Shown here piece after piece: positions 25,053-33,149 of a stretch of DNA of 43,752 bases (within the stretch, counting starts at the first letter, position 1; every line of letters starts with the position of its first letter). The position numbers and the translations under genes were made by a program. The notes beneath the pieces were generated by a model, which made no database searches, was not told where the DNA came from, and was given only the letters and a program-made list of their open reading frames with translations. Source of the stretch: Aeromonas dhakensis (GTDB lineage: Bacteria; Pseudomonadota; Gammaproteobacteria; Enterobacterales; Aeromonadaceae); NCBI RefSeq assembly GCF_000820305.1, contig NZ_CDBH01000042.1, positions 1 through 43,752 on the forward strand, written 5' to 3'.

Positions 25053-28000
25053 TTAGTCCTCGTAGGCCTGCAGGCCCGAAATATCCTGGCCTCCGGCACG
25101 CTTTTTCAGCATGGGTACCAGCTCGCTCATCAACGTCAGTTCCTTTTGGGTGCGGGCCTTCCATCCTAGCCCCAGCGGGGCGAGCAGTTCGGTCAGTTGC
25201 TCGCCATCGAAGATGCGGCGCTCCAGCACTCGATCTACAAAGGCTTGCAGTGCGGCGGTAGTCAGGCCATGGCGAGCGGCGAGTTCGGCCAGTTCGCGGG
25301 CAGCCTTCAGTGCTTTAAATTGCAGGTAACCGGTACGGATGGCTCGCTCATCCAGCCCTTCGCCTGCTTTGAGGCTCAGCACATATTCGGTTATGTCATC
25401 GCGCTCGTCGATAAACTTGGCGTCGCTGGCAATCAGGCTGACCAGTTGTTCTCGGCTCATGCTGGCCTTGCCTGGCTTCTTGGTGGAAAAGTCGGCAATT
25501 AGCTTGATGATGTAGTCGTAATCAATGGTCGCGGAAGCAAAGAGTACAAACTCGAAATCAAGCTGTGCAATAGCGTCGTCCTTGTCGTTGGTGGCTTGAT
25601 GGTCTGCGCTGGCACGTTCGTCGCGCAGTCGCCTGGCAGTTTCCAGATACTGGCCACGGAAGGCATTGAGCTCATCAGTCGGCATAATGGCCTGTATGGT
25701 TGTTTCCTGCTCGGGCGTCAGGTCGGTGTATTGATCGAGTTGAGTTTGCAGCTTCTGTACGTCCTTGAACGCCTTAACAAATCCTATGCGAGCTTCGTCG
25801 CCTTTGAGCTGGGCGATCTCTTCGGGTTTACCGGAAAGTCCGTACGCTTGCATGAAGCTTTGCAGGAAGCTCTTGGCTTGTTGCAACTTTTCAATCACAA
25901 CAGGGGCCTTGTCCACTAGCCATATTTCACGCGCCCGCGCTTCATCTTTTTTGCCAGAGAAAAGTGCGATAGCCGCATCGACGGCATCCTGCTGGCCACG
26001 AAAATCGAGGATATGGCCATAAGGCTTGGTGTCGTTCAACACGCGGTTGGTTCGGCTAAATGCCTGGATCAAGCCATGGTGCTTGAGATTTTTGTCGACA
26101 TACAAGGTGTTGAGGTACTTGCTGTCAAAACCGGTAAGCAACATGTCGACGACAATGGTGATGTCAATTTTGTGCTGCGCGGCGCCGGGGTTGGCTTTAC
26201 GCAGGTCGGCATTTGGCCATTGCTGGTCTTTGATCCGTTGTTGCACGTCCTGATAGTAGAGATCGAACTCTTCAAGATGGTGGTTAGTACCAAAGCGGGC
26301 GTTGTAGCTGGCGATGATGGCCGAGAGCGCGGCCTTCTTGGCATCTGGCTCCTGTTGGTTGTCTTCTAGCTCGGTGGGCAAGTCTTCCTGCAGTTGGCGC
26401 ACATCGGCACTTACATCACCGGGCGGTGAAAATACAGCCGCGATGTTAAGCGGCAAGAAGTCGACATCGGTCTGCTGTTTCTGTGTCTGGATCTCGTCAA
26501 ATAGGCGGTGATATTCGATAGCATCGTTGATCGATGACGTGGCGAAGATGGCGTTGAACTTGCGTCCACCCGTAGCGGCATCGTGCTTGGCGAGGATGGC
26601 CTCGACGATGGCGCGCTTGGCCAGTGTTTCACCTTGTCTAGGAAGGTTTTTGCCATCAGGCTTGAAGTAATCAACATGAAATTTCAACACATTACGATCT
26701 TCAATCGCGTGAGTGATAGTGTATTCATGTAGCGACTGCTGGAAGAGATCTGTCGTGGTCTTTAGTCGCTGAATATCGTTGTCCGGATTCGTGTCATCAC
26801 GGGCAATCTGTTTAATGGTGGCATTCTCATCAAAGATAGGCGTGCCGGTAAAGCCAAAGAGCTGCGCCTTGGGGAAGAAGTCTTTGATGGTCTGGTGGTT
26901 GTCGCCAAATTGCGAGCGGTGGCATTCATCGAAGATAAAAACGATGCGTTTGTCGCGTAGTGCTTCTAGCTGGTCAACATAAGTAGTGAGCCCGCGTTTT
27001 TCGCGGCTCTTGTTACGTTTACTGTTCTCATTGAGCGCCAAGCCCAACTTCTGGATAGTGCAGACGATGACCTTGTCGGCAGGTTCATCTGACAGCAACC
27101 GGTTAACCAACTCGTTAGTGTTGGTGTTGCTCTCGACGCAGCCTTCCTGGAAGCGATTGAATTCCTCTCTGGTCTGGCGATCGAGGTCTTTACGATCTAC
27201 GACAAACAGACATTTCTCTATGGTTGGATTAGACTTCAGCAGCGTCGATGCCTTGAAACTGGTCAACGTCTTGCCGCTACCAGTGGTGTGCCAGATATAA
27301 CCATTTCCGCTGTTCTCATCAATGCACTTGACGATGTTCTGGACGGCATAGATCTGATAAGGGCGCATCATCAACAGCTTCTGTTCGCTGGCTACTAGAA
27401 CCATATAGCGGCTAATCATCTGCCCTAGTGTACATTTGGGCAGAAAAGTCTCTGCGAAATGATCCAGCCCGTTAATCGGGGTGTTGTCGGGCGCAGCGAA
27501 TTGGTAAACAGGCAGGAAGCGCTCGTCCGCGTTAAAGCTGAAGTGTCGCGCATTGTTATTGGCGAAGTAGTAGGTTGAATCCCGATTGCTGACGATAAAC
27601 ACCTGCATGAAGCACAGTAGTGTGCGAGTGAAGCCGTTGCCAGGGTCATTTTTGTATTCGACGATTTGCTCAATGGCTCTGCGTGGGTTGATGCCGAGTG
27701 TTTTGAGCTCGATCTGCACAACGGGCACACCATTGATAAGCAGGATGACATCGAAACGGTGGTGGCTATAGTCGGTGCTGATGCGCAACTGATTGATAAC
27801 TTCATAGTTGTTCTTACACCAGTCGTCGATATTCACCAAGGTGTAGTTCAACGGTGTACCATCCTCGCGAATGAAGCTGTTGCGTGTGCGCAAGAGCTGA
27901 GCCGCAGTAAACACATCTGGTGTGACGATCTCTTCAAGCAGGCGGGCGAACTCTTCATCGGTCAGATTGACGCGGTTGAGCTGCTGGAATTTTTCACGAA

Positions 28001-28109
28001 AGTTAGCCTCTAACGACGCTCTGTCACGAATGTCGGGACGTGACGTGTATTTGAGCTCACCCAACTTAGCGATGAGAGCCTGTTCGATCTGCTGTTCTGT
28101 TGTGGTCAT
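25053..28109 (-). CDS. hsdR: Type I restriction endonuclease/translocase subunit HsdR
   Basis: This 1018-residue motor and nuclease subunit pumps DNA with ATP and cuts it away from the unmethylated target. The N-terminal PD-(D/E)xK nuclease shows Asp120 and Glu134-x-Lys136 (RFDVILLINGVPVVQIELK region). The SF2 helicase part has Walker A TTGSGKT (275-281) and DECH at 396-399. A C-terminal helical domain completes the usual length. It is the first gene of the cassette, with a consensus TATAAT about 100 bp upstream. Confidence 0.96.
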   Translation of the reverse strand: MTTTEQQIEQALIAKLGELKYTSRPDIRDRASLEANFREKFQQLNRVNLTDEEFARLLEEIVTPDVFTAAQLLRTRNSFIREDGTPLNYTLVNIDDWCKNNYEVINQLRISTDYSHHRFDVILLINGVPVVQIELKTLGINPRRAIEQIVEYKNDPGNGFTRTLLCFMQVFIVSNRDSTYYFANNNARHFSFNADERFLPVYQFAAPDNTPINGLDHFAETFLPKCTLGQMISRYMVLVASEQKLLMMRPYQIYAVQNIVKCIDENSGNGYIWHTTGSGKTLTSFKASTLLKSNPTIEKCLFVVDRKDLDRQTREEFNRFQEGCVESNTNTNELVNRLLSDEPADKVIVCTIQKLGLALNENSKRNKSREKRGLTTYVDQLEALRDKRIVFIFDECHRSQFGDNHQTIKDFFPKAQLFGFTGTPIFDENATIKQIARDDTNPDNDIQRLKTTTDLFQQSLHEYTITHAIEDRNVLKFHVDYFKPDGKNLPRQGETLAKRAIVEAILAKHDAATGGRKFNAIFATSSINDAIEYHRLFDEIQTQKQQTDVDFLPLNIAAVFSPPGDVSADVRQLQEDLPTELEDNQQEPDAKKAALSAIIASYNARFGTNHHLEEFDLYYQDVQQRIKDQQWPNADLRKANPGAAQHKIDITIVVDMLLTGFDSKYLNTLYVDKNLKHHGLIQAFSRTNRVLNDTKPYGHILDFRGQQDAVDAAIALFSGKKDEARAREIWLVDKAPVVIEKLQQAKSFLQSFMQAYGLSGKPEEIAQLKGDEARIGFVKAFKDVQKLQTQLDQYTDLTPEQETTIQAIMPTDELNAFRGQYLETARRLRDERASADHQATNDKDDAIAQLDFEFVLFASATIDYDYIIKLIADFSTKKPGKASMSREQLVSLIASDAKFIDERDDITEYVLSLKAGEGLDERAIRTGYLQFKALKAARELAELAARHGLTTAALQAFVDRVLERRIFDGEQLTELLAPLGLGWKARTQKELTLMSELVPMLKKRAGGQDISGLQAYED

Positions 28110-28170
28110 GAATCAGTTTCTGCCGTCATGGATGGTGGGTGTCGTGGTCAGGCGGTGTTCTGTATTTGTA

Positions 28171-28380
28171 CTAGGTGCCTCTCAAGCGCCCGATTTTGCA
28201 AGGCGGGATTATACCTTTTTCAAGATAATTCTCATGTGCTGTAATCCCAAAAAGCATCTCCATTCGAAAATCGCCACTCCAGCATGAGCATTTGAGTTTC
28301 CGCCGTTCGCTGATCGGTTTCGGATGATCCTGGGCCATATTCAACGCTAGACGACGCAACAGCGCAAAGTCCTCTACTGC
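28171..28380 (-). pseudogene. Decayed transposase C-terminal fragment (possibly ISAs1/IS4-like)
   Basis: A minus-strand frame reads AVEDFALLRRLALNMAQDH then KPISERRKLK and a Trp-containing tail. This resembles the ALLRRxALNLL...KRxxxxxW end of DDE transposases of the ISAs1/IS4 type. It is interrupted upstream by a TGA, no intact transposase is present, and the terminal repeats are not seen. The family call is tentative. Confidence 0.35.
28208..28236 (-). promoter_or_regulatory. Candidate hsdR promoter
   Basis: A perfect TATAAT (28213-28208, minus strand) lies about 100 bp before hsdR. The -35 position (CATGAG, 17-bp gap) is poor, so an activator or an extended -10 may be used. Confidence 0.45.
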
Positions 28381-28659
28381 TCACCTGTCTCCCAGCAGCC
28401 CCATGGACGAGCGGTGGTTTAGCGCCCGCTTGGTAAGAAGTCAGACAACTGAGCGGGGGTGGGGGGGGTAAAGCATAGTGCTGACAGATTCGATCGAATG
28501 CCTCGCGCAAATAGCGAGTGGCACCTTCGGCCAATACTTTGAGCACAGTAGGCATCATTGCTTGGCAGGGTTTCTTTCAATGGGTAACCAGATCGAGATA
28601 ACAACCGCTCATCTTGCCACAGCTGGAGCCATTTGGTCTCGAAGACTCTGGGCTCTGCG

Positions 28660-28697
28660 TAAAAAAAGCAAAGGGAAGGCCACGAATTGGCCTTCCC
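28660..28697 (-). terminator. Strong terminator ending the small-gene array
   Basis: A 10-bp stem GGGAAGGCCA/TGGCCTTCCC with a 5-nt loop is followed on the minus strand by TTTGCTTTTTTT. It lies 63 bp after the CbeA-like antitoxin stop. Confidence 0.88.
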
Positions 28698-28760
28698 CAA
28701 GACCCACACACTTATCACGGACGAGTAGGTGCAAAAATGTTACCTCAAGCGGATTTGTGA

Positions 28761-29168
28761 TCACGCCTTGCTGCCAGAATTGGCTTCCATGTTGGTCGCA
28801 GGGTAAATTGCTATGTAGAGATATCCATGGCTACCCAGGGTATCGGCTTCGCAGGTGAAGCCGCCGTGCTGGAGAATGATACAGTGCTGACGTTGGGCAT
28901 CCAGTTCGCCGGTCAGCTGCTTAGCTTCCAGTGCCTTGATGATCTCAGGGAAAGCCTGGTCGAGCTTGTCAATCTGCATCAGGCTCCACTCACCGATCAG
29001 ACTGGCTCGGTCAGATAGAAAATCGAGCCGGTAGCGACTCTGTATCAGACGAGCGCCAAAGCGTGGAGAGATATCACGCGGCAGACCCCAGCTGATGCTG
29101 GGGAGCGGAGTGAGAGTCTGGCGCTCTGGAGAGTGCGTGGCAGAGTATGTGGGATGGGTTGTGGTCAT
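28761..29168 (-). CDS. cbeA: YeeU/CbeA-family antitoxin (type IV toxin-antitoxin)
   Basis: This 135-residue protein matches E. coli YeeU/CbeA across most of its length: WGLPRDISPRFGARL (from residue 27), a central LDQAFPEIIKALE, GELDAQRQHCIILQ, and the end GFTCEADTLGSHGYLYIAIYP. CbeA counters the toxin CbtA/YeeV by stabilising MreB and FtsZ filaments. The usual toxin gene should follow directly, but a terminator comes instead, so this is an orphan antitoxin here. It is the last gene of the array, 2 bp behind its neighbour. Confidence 0.88.
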   Translation of the reverse strand: MTTTHPTYSATHSPERQTLTPLPSISWGLPRDISPRFGARLIQSRYRLDFLSDRASLIGEWSLMQIDKLDQAFPEIIKALEAKQLTGELDAQRQHCIILQHGGFTCEADTLGSHGYLYIAIYPATNMEANSGSKA

Positions 29169-29170
29169 GA

Positions 29171-29485
29171 TTAGCGATACCTCATTTGAATGACGATGAT
29201 GGTGCCGGGCGCGTTGTGGCGCTGGCGCAATCTGGTCAGATGCTCCGAGAGTTCTGTCAGGCTGGCCAGTCGCCCCCGGTATAGCCGGGAGAGATTGATG
29301 TAGTCGGGATGGTGCACCGTGATGGTCACCTGATGCCCTGGCTGCCAGAGGCTAAACAGGCGGGCTTTGGCCTCTTTGATGGTGGTGATGCCGGGAGCGG
29401 GTAACGTCTGCCGGTTGCGCAGGTGCAGCTTGTTGAGCTCGGGGGCATAGCGATGCACCTCGAGTCCAGTGATAAGACGGGTCAT
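29171..29485 (-). CDS. Hypothetical protein of the array, 104 residues
   Basis: No family is recognised. The protein is basic and compact, beginning MTRLITGLEVHRY and ending in a beta-like TIIVIQMRYR. Its position just before the CbeA-like gene would fit a type IV antitoxin partner or a regulator, but it has no resemblance to the CbtA/YeeV toxin. The ATG at 29485 is preferred over a TTG at 29509, though neither has a strong ribosome binding site. Confidence 0.6.
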   Translation of the reverse strand: MTRLITGLEVHRYAPELNKLHLRNRQTLPAPGITTIKEAKARLFSLWQPGHQVTITVHHPDYINLSRLYRGRLASLTELSEHLTRLRQRHNAPGTIIVIQMRYR

Positions 29486-29507
29486 GTTCGGTGACTCTAA
29501 TGATGCC

Positions 29508-29535
29508 AAGGGCCAGCCTGTGAGGGCTGGCCCTT
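29508..29535. terminator. Inter-group hairpin 1
   Basis: An 11-bp stem AAGGGCCAGCC/GGCTGGCCCTT with a 6-nt loop lies in the gap between two gene groups, 23 bp before the ATG of the next gene. On the minus strand the T-run is minimal, so it may attenuate rather than stop transcription. Confidence 0.65.
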
Positions 29536-29569
29536 TATGTTGTTTGTTGATGAGTGAGACAGTGGGGCG

Positions 29570-29926
29570 TCAACGAGCGCAGTCAGCCGTCTCATTGATA
29601 ACCGGCTTGCAATTGAGCCGGTCCAGCAGATGCAGCGAGCCGTACTGGGCTACCAGCCGGTCTATGGCCATCTGGGCGCAGGCCGCTCTGCTGGGCTTAT
29701 TCTCAGGTATGGCGTAACGAGCGGTGAGCCAGCCACCGAGCAGCGCGATGCGGTAACCACTCGGAATATGGGTAAGCGACGTACCGACGCCCCTGCCGTG
29801 AATGAGAAATGGCACTGCTTGGCCGCCGATGTCGATATCGATGCGCTGGCCCTTGAGCTCAAAGGTAGTGAGCTCGCCGGTTTGCGGATGTTTGCCGGGC
29901 ACCTTGATGGTGATGTTCTTCGTCAT
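29570..29926 (-). CDS. Hypothetical protein of the array, 118 residues
   Basis: A strong GGAGGTGTGAC leader fixes the start at 29926, 1 bp behind the upstream stop. The sequence begins MTKNITIKVPGKHPQTGELTT, with a beta-rich first half (KGQRIDIDIGGQAVPFLIHG) and a helical second half. No family is recognised. It shares its ribosome-binding leader (GGAGGTGTG) with the gene at 33124-33552. Confidence 0.65.
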   Translation of the reverse strand: MTKNITIKVPGKHPQTGELTTFELKGQRIDIDIGGQAVPFLIHGRGVGTSLTHIPSGYRIALLGGWLTARYAIPENKPSRAACAQMAIDRLVAQYGSLHLLDRLNCKPVINETADCAR

Positions 29927-29927
29927 G

Positions 29928-30470
29928 TCACACCTCCGGCTTAGCTTCAAAGTGGCGGGTCACAACGCCCACTTCCGGGTCGATGCTAATAAACGCCGGG
30001 GCTTGCGGATGGTACTGGTAGAGCCGCGCCAATTCAGCGCGAAACGCCTCGACGTTCGGTGCAATCACATGACTGGTATCCCCTTCGGCGTAGGTAAAGG
30101 TTTCCAGCTTCTCTGTGTGAATCCAGATGCCGAAGAACCAGGCATCCTCCACGGTGTCGTATTGCTGCCAGCCCTGGGCCAGCAGCGTGCGGTCGTAGTA
30201 ATAGCGGTCAGCCTGATGGCTCCCCCGGTCGATGCGGCAACCCGTCACAGTGAGCTCAAACGGGATACAGCCCGCCTTGTGGGCTTTCTTGACCCGGCGC
30301 AGAAGCTTGAGGGCCTTGGCTCTGCTACGGCCATTACCGAGCGGTTGCGGCTGCCTGGCCCGTAATGCCAGGTGGGTCATTATCTTCGGTGCAGTGTTGT
30401 GGTTGAGCTGGCCGATAGCGGCGGTGAGTTGTCGGGCGGACAGAGTCTTGTAATCACGTAAGTCATGCAT
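29928..30470 (-). CDS. Hypothetical protein of the array, 180 residues
   Basis: It begins MHDLRDYKTLSARQLTAAI, has a basic middle segment (SRAKALKLLRRVKKAHKAG) and ends in a beta-rich half that includes WFFGIWIHTEKLETFTY. No family is recognised. It is cotranscribed with the next gene (1-bp gap) and starts just after hairpin 2, with GGAAACCCCACC before the ATG. Confidence 0.65.
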   Translation of the reverse strand: MHDLRDYKTLSARQLTAAIGQLNHNTAPKIMTHLALRARQPQPLGNGRSRAKALKLLRRVKKAHKAGCIPFELTVTGCRIDRGSHQADRYYYDRTLLAQGWQQYDTVEDAWFFGIWIHTEKLETFTYAEGDTSHVIAPNVEAFRAELARLYQYHPQAPAFISIDPEVGVVTRHFEAKPEV

Positions 30471-30494
30471 GGTGGGGTTTCCTTCAAATGCAAA

Positions 30495-30517
30495 CAGCCC
30501 CTCGGCGTGAGGGGCTG
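30495..30517 (-). terminator. Inter-group hairpin 2
   Basis: A 9-bp stem CAGCCCCTC/GAGGGGCTG with a 5-nt loop is followed on the minus strand by TTTGCATTTGAAGGA, which merges into the next ribosome binding site. The T-run is interrupted, as in an attenuator. Confidence 0.7.
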
Positions 30518-30553
30518 CATGGGGTCATATGTGTGCTGTCGGCGTTGTCATGG

Positions 30554-30916
30554 TCATGTGTGGCTACTCCAATCCGGCGCATCGTTGCTGCCATGGTTGA
30601 CGTAGGCACCCACAATGGTGCGTCGCCACTCCCCAACGGGATAGCCGAGGTCGTTGCACTCACGCTCCCACCACGCAAAGTTAATCTCGCGGGGCAGGTT
30701 GTCCACCATGTCCAGTGGACTCACGAACAGCGTGGTCTTGTGCATCGTTGGCACTGGCTTGATCTTGTCGGGGCCAGTGCGCTTGCCGGTCTCGTCATAG
30801 TCGTGTGCCCACTTCGGGAAGGTGAGCTGATAGGTAATGAGCCGATGCAAATCCCCATGTGCGCTCATTGCCTGAGCGACTGCGACCTGAGTGAAGCTAT
30901 CGTTGAATTCGATCAT
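30554..30916 (-). CDS. Hypothetical protein of the array, 120 residues
   Basis: It begins MIEFNDSFTQVAVAQAM and is rich in Trp (FAWWERECN, GEWRRT). The ATG overlaps the stop of the upstream gene (ATGA), so it is translationally coupled. No family is recognised and no signal peptide or membrane segment is seen. Confidence 0.65.
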   Translation of the reverse strand: MIEFNDSFTQVAVAQAMSAHGDLHRLITYQLTFPKWAHDYDETGKRTGPDKIKPVPTMHKTTLFVSPLDMVDNLPREINFAWWERECNDLGYPVGEWRRTIVGAYVNHGSNDAPDWSSHT

Positions 30917-31128
30917 GGGTGTTTCTCTCTTTCTGCAGGTGAACGGTAAGCCGCTGCCAGCAGCGCAAACTGTTCGACCAGGTAACTGATGCTGATGCCC
31001 AGTTCATCGCTGACTCCATCCCCCAGACGGTGATGCAGGTGTGCCATGTCATCGGCGATACGTTGGGCTAGGTGGGCCGTTGAGCTCGGTGGTGAGCTTG
31101 TCACCGTCAGGGTGATGGAGAGAGCCAT
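30913..31128 (-). CDS. Hypothetical protein of the array, 71 residues
   Basis: The start at 31128 has GGGGGAGATGTG upstream and overlaps the previous stop by one base (TGATG). The protein begins MALSITLTVTSSPP, followed by helices with a His-rich ADDMAHLHHRL stretch. No family is recognised. Confidence 0.6.
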   Translation of the reverse strand: MALSITLTVTSSPPSSTAHLAQRIADDMAHLHHRLGDGVSDELGISISYLVEQFALLAAAYRSPAEREKHP

Positions 31129-31622
31129 CACATCTCCCCCCAGGGTGCTTGCTCCCACAGTGACAGCCGGGTCAGCACGTCTTGTGCGAGAGCCTGTTGC
31201 AACTGCTGTAGTACCTTCACAAGCCGAGGTGCCTGCTCAGGGCTCCCACTCCATTCGCTCGATTGGTACAGGGCGCAGCAGGTGAATTTGTACAGCGCCA
31301 CCAGCTCGCTATCGGTGAGTGGTGCTTGGTGGTAACGGTGGGCCAGTTTAAGCGGACTCAGCTTGGTAGAGCGGTGCTGACGTGGCTCCTGACGCCCCAG
31401 CTGATAGCGATGCCAGACTGCCCGTCGGTTGGCGATCATCATCAGCCGCACCAGCCGGTCTACCCGCCACGTCCAGGTACTGGTGACATCCATTGGTGAG
31501 TTCCACCAGAGGGTGCGCAGCAACTCAAGGGTGTAGTGCGGTGGCATCGGGGCATTGCAAAAGCGGTGTAACTGAACGGCAAAGGCTAGGTAATCCTTGC
31601 GATCGATCATGAAAGCAGACAT
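31128..31622 (-). CDS. Hypothetical protein of the array, 164 residues
   Basis: It begins MSAFMIDRKDYLAFAVQLHRF, is helical, and is rich in Arg and Trp (LRTLWWNSP, TWTWRVDRLVRLMM). It follows hairpin 3 with CAAGGAGC upstream. No family is recognised. A cytosolic DNA- or RNA-binding role is conceivable from the charge, but unsupported. Confidence 0.62.
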   Translation of the reverse strand: MSAFMIDRKDYLAFAVQLHRFCNAPMPPHYTLELLRTLWWNSPMDVTSTWTWRVDRLVRLMMIANRRAVWHRYQLGRQEPRQHRSTKLSPLKLAHRYHQAPLTDSELVALYKFTCCALYQSSEWSGSPEQAPRLVKVLQQLQQALAQDVLTRLSLWEQAPWGEM

Positions 31623-31647
31623 GGGAGTAGCTCCTTGAAATGCAAAA

Positions 31648-31669
31648 GGCCACCTGCAGTGAGGTGGCC
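31648..31669 (-). terminator. Inter-group hairpin 3
   Basis: An 8-bp stem GGCCACCT/AGGTGGCC with a 6-nt loop is followed on the minus strand by TTTTGCATTTCAAGGAGC, again running into the ribosome binding site of the next gene. The tail is nearly the same as after hairpin 2. Confidence 0.7.
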
Positions 31670-31737
31670 CAGTAGGTAGTGTTGGAATATCCGGATCATG
31701 GTGCTGGCGCTGATGATCCAGGTTTGGGATGCTGGCG

Positions 31738-32280
31738 TTATTCGTGCGCCTGCTCAGTGTCGGGGTGAGCTAGGGCGAACAGGATGGCGTAGAGCGCACA
31801 ATCAATGCCGTTGACGGCATCGCGATGCGGGTAATAGGGCGGTACGTCTCGGGAGCGCTCAAAGTAGTCACCAAAGCAGCTGAGACACTCGCGTATCTCT
31901 ACGGTGGATCCCTGCAGCAAGGTCTCTTCAAGCAGCTTGGCATAAACCTCGTCGTCACGCGCCTTGGTGACGGCCTTTTCCAGCAACGTCAGTGCATCCT
32001 CGTTGCTGGCGGTTGTCAGGCCATGGCGTAGCTTCTCGAGAGTCTCCTCTAAGGTATAGGGATTGGGTAATCGCATGGTGCTTGTTCCCTCTTGGCGTAG
32101 CTGATGCAGCAGCGCATCAATGGCCTCGATGCAGTCGGCCTGGGTAAGTTGGTAACCGTTGGGCAGGTGAGCCACGATAGTGGGCTCGGCCTGCATCTCG
32201 ACGTTGTCAGCCAGCCAACAGCGCAACTCGATGAGGATGTCGAGGGCGGTGAGGTGGGTTTTGCCTGGGGTTAGAGTCAT
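31738..32280 (-). CDS. Hypothetical protein of the array, 180 residues
   Basis: This acidic, mostly helical protein begins MTLTPGKTHLTALDILIEL and ends with DTEQAHE. The start overlaps the RadC-like stop as ATGA, so the two are coupled. The middle (LEETLEKLRHGL...LLEKAVTKARDDE) looks like helical repeats. No family is recognised. Confidence 0.65.
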   Translation of the reverse strand: MTLTPGKTHLTALDILIELRCWLADNVEMQAEPTIVAHLPNGYQLTQADCIEAIDALLHQLRQEGTSTMRLPNPYTLEETLEKLRHGLTTASNEDALTLLEKAVTKARDDEVYAKLLEETLLQGSTVEIRECLSCFGDYFERSRDVPPYYPHRDAVNGIDCALYAILFALAHPDTEQAHE

Positions 32281-32774
32281 AGCTGACCTCTTTCGGCCAT
32301 CGAGACTACGCCTTCGGCACCGACCACCAGATGGTCGAGTAGCCGGATATCGACCAGCACCAAGGCCTCTTTGAGGGCCTGGGTAAAGACCCTGTCAGAA
32401 TGACTGGGTTCCGGGTCACCGCTGGGGTGATTGTGCACCGCGATGATGGCCCCACAGTTGAGCAGTAAGGCTCGCTTGACCACTTCCCGTGGGTAGATGC
32501 TGGCACTGTCCAAGGTGCCACGAAACAGCTCCTCAAAAGCCAGTACGCGATGTTGGGAGTCGAGGAACAGTGCGCCAAACACTTCATGCTCCCGGTCTTG
32601 CAGCAGGGTTTGCAGCCGCTCAGCGGCCTCTGTAGTACTGGTGATGGCAGTGCCTTTGGCCAGGCGCTTGCGAGCAATCTGGTTGGCGATACGCAGCAGG
32701 TCTTGCTCTGTCACCGGCTCGGTGACCACATAGGTACCGGGGCATTCCCCGGCTTTGAGTTTGTGGTAACGCAT
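32277..32774 (-). CDS. RadC-like JAB/MPN domain protein (YeeS/YfjY-like)
   Basis: This 165-residue protein carries the JAB metal motif HNHPSGD (His114, His116) with PSHSD ending at Asp127, and the FxGALFLDSQHRVLA opening of the domain. Short RadC-like copies are hallmarks of CP4-type islands (YeeS, YfjY, YkfG), often near yeeU. Biochemical role is unknown; a metal-dependent hydrolase acting in DNA processing has been suggested. The start at 32774 follows GGAGAA; an upstream in-frame start at 32807 lies inside a hairpin and is not used. Confidence 0.92.
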   Translation of the reverse strand: MRYHKLKAGECPGTYVVTEPVTEQDLLRIANQIARKRLAKGTAITSTTEAAERLQTLLQDREHEVFGALFLDSQHRVLAFEELFRGTLDSASIYPREVVKRALLLNCGAIIAVHNHPSGDPEPSHSDRVFTQALKEALVLVDIRLLDHLVVGAEGVVSMAERGQL

Positions 32775-32797
32775 GTGGGGTTCTCCAAATAAACAAA

Positions 32798-32826
32798 ACC
32801 CCGGCATGCAGAAAGCATGTCGGGGT
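32798..32826 (-). terminator. Inter-group hairpin 4
   Basis: A 12-bp stem (ACCCCGGCATGC with GCATGTCGGGGT, one G-T wobble) has an AGAAA loop. On the minus strand TTTTGTTTATTTGGAGAA follows and includes the RadC-like ribosome binding site. Confidence 0.72.
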
Positions 32827-32864
32827 CAAAGGTCGAGAGGTTGTTGGTTCACTTTGAGGGGGGG

Positions 32865-33149
32865 TCAGCTGGTCGTGGCTGCGGGACCACTCTGTACCGG
32901 TATCAGCGGTTCAGGCACCAACACGTCTAGCGGGATGGCCAGTGCCAGACTTAATCGCTTTGCCAGTTCGTAAGCGGGGCCGACAGTGTCGTAGTCAACT
33001 ACCCAGGTAGCTAGGGCAAGGCCACTGGTCTCTACCGCCCGCAGGTAGACGCTGTAGCCCTGCACGGTCAGGCCACTGTCGCGCACCACCTGCGTCTCGC
33101 CATCTCGATTAATCGCTTCAAGCTCAACGGCGAACGGTTGTTTTGGCAT
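32865..33149 (-). CDS. Hypothetical protein of the array, 94 residues
   Basis: The start at 33149 is set by GGAGGCGAAAG. The protein begins MPKQPFAVELEAINRDGET and contains an alternating beta pattern (LTVQGYSVYLRAVE, ALATWVVDYDTVG). It overlaps the upstream gene by 26 bp in another frame. No family is recognised. Confidence 0.62.
   Translation of the reverse strand: MPKQPFAVELEAINRDGETQVVRDSGLTVQGYSVYLRAVETSGLALATWVVDYDTVGPAYELAKRLSLALAIPLDVLVPEPLIPVQSGPAATTS

Larger units (their letters stand above)
28110..28660. other. Gene-poor junction between hsdR and the small-gene array
   Basis: This stretch holds the hsdR promoter candidate and the transposase-like fragment. A further decayed minus-strand segment around 28418-28715 contains pieces such as PRVFETKWLQLWQDERLL and VLKVLAEGATRYLREAF in different frames. 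No intact gene is supported, and it probably marks one or more old insertions. Confidence 0.4.

Noticed and set aside
29171..29485. Candidate CbtA/YeeV toxin next to the CbeA-like antitoxin
   Set aside because: The sequence does not show the conserved CbtA features, and it lies upstream rather than downstream of the antitoxin.
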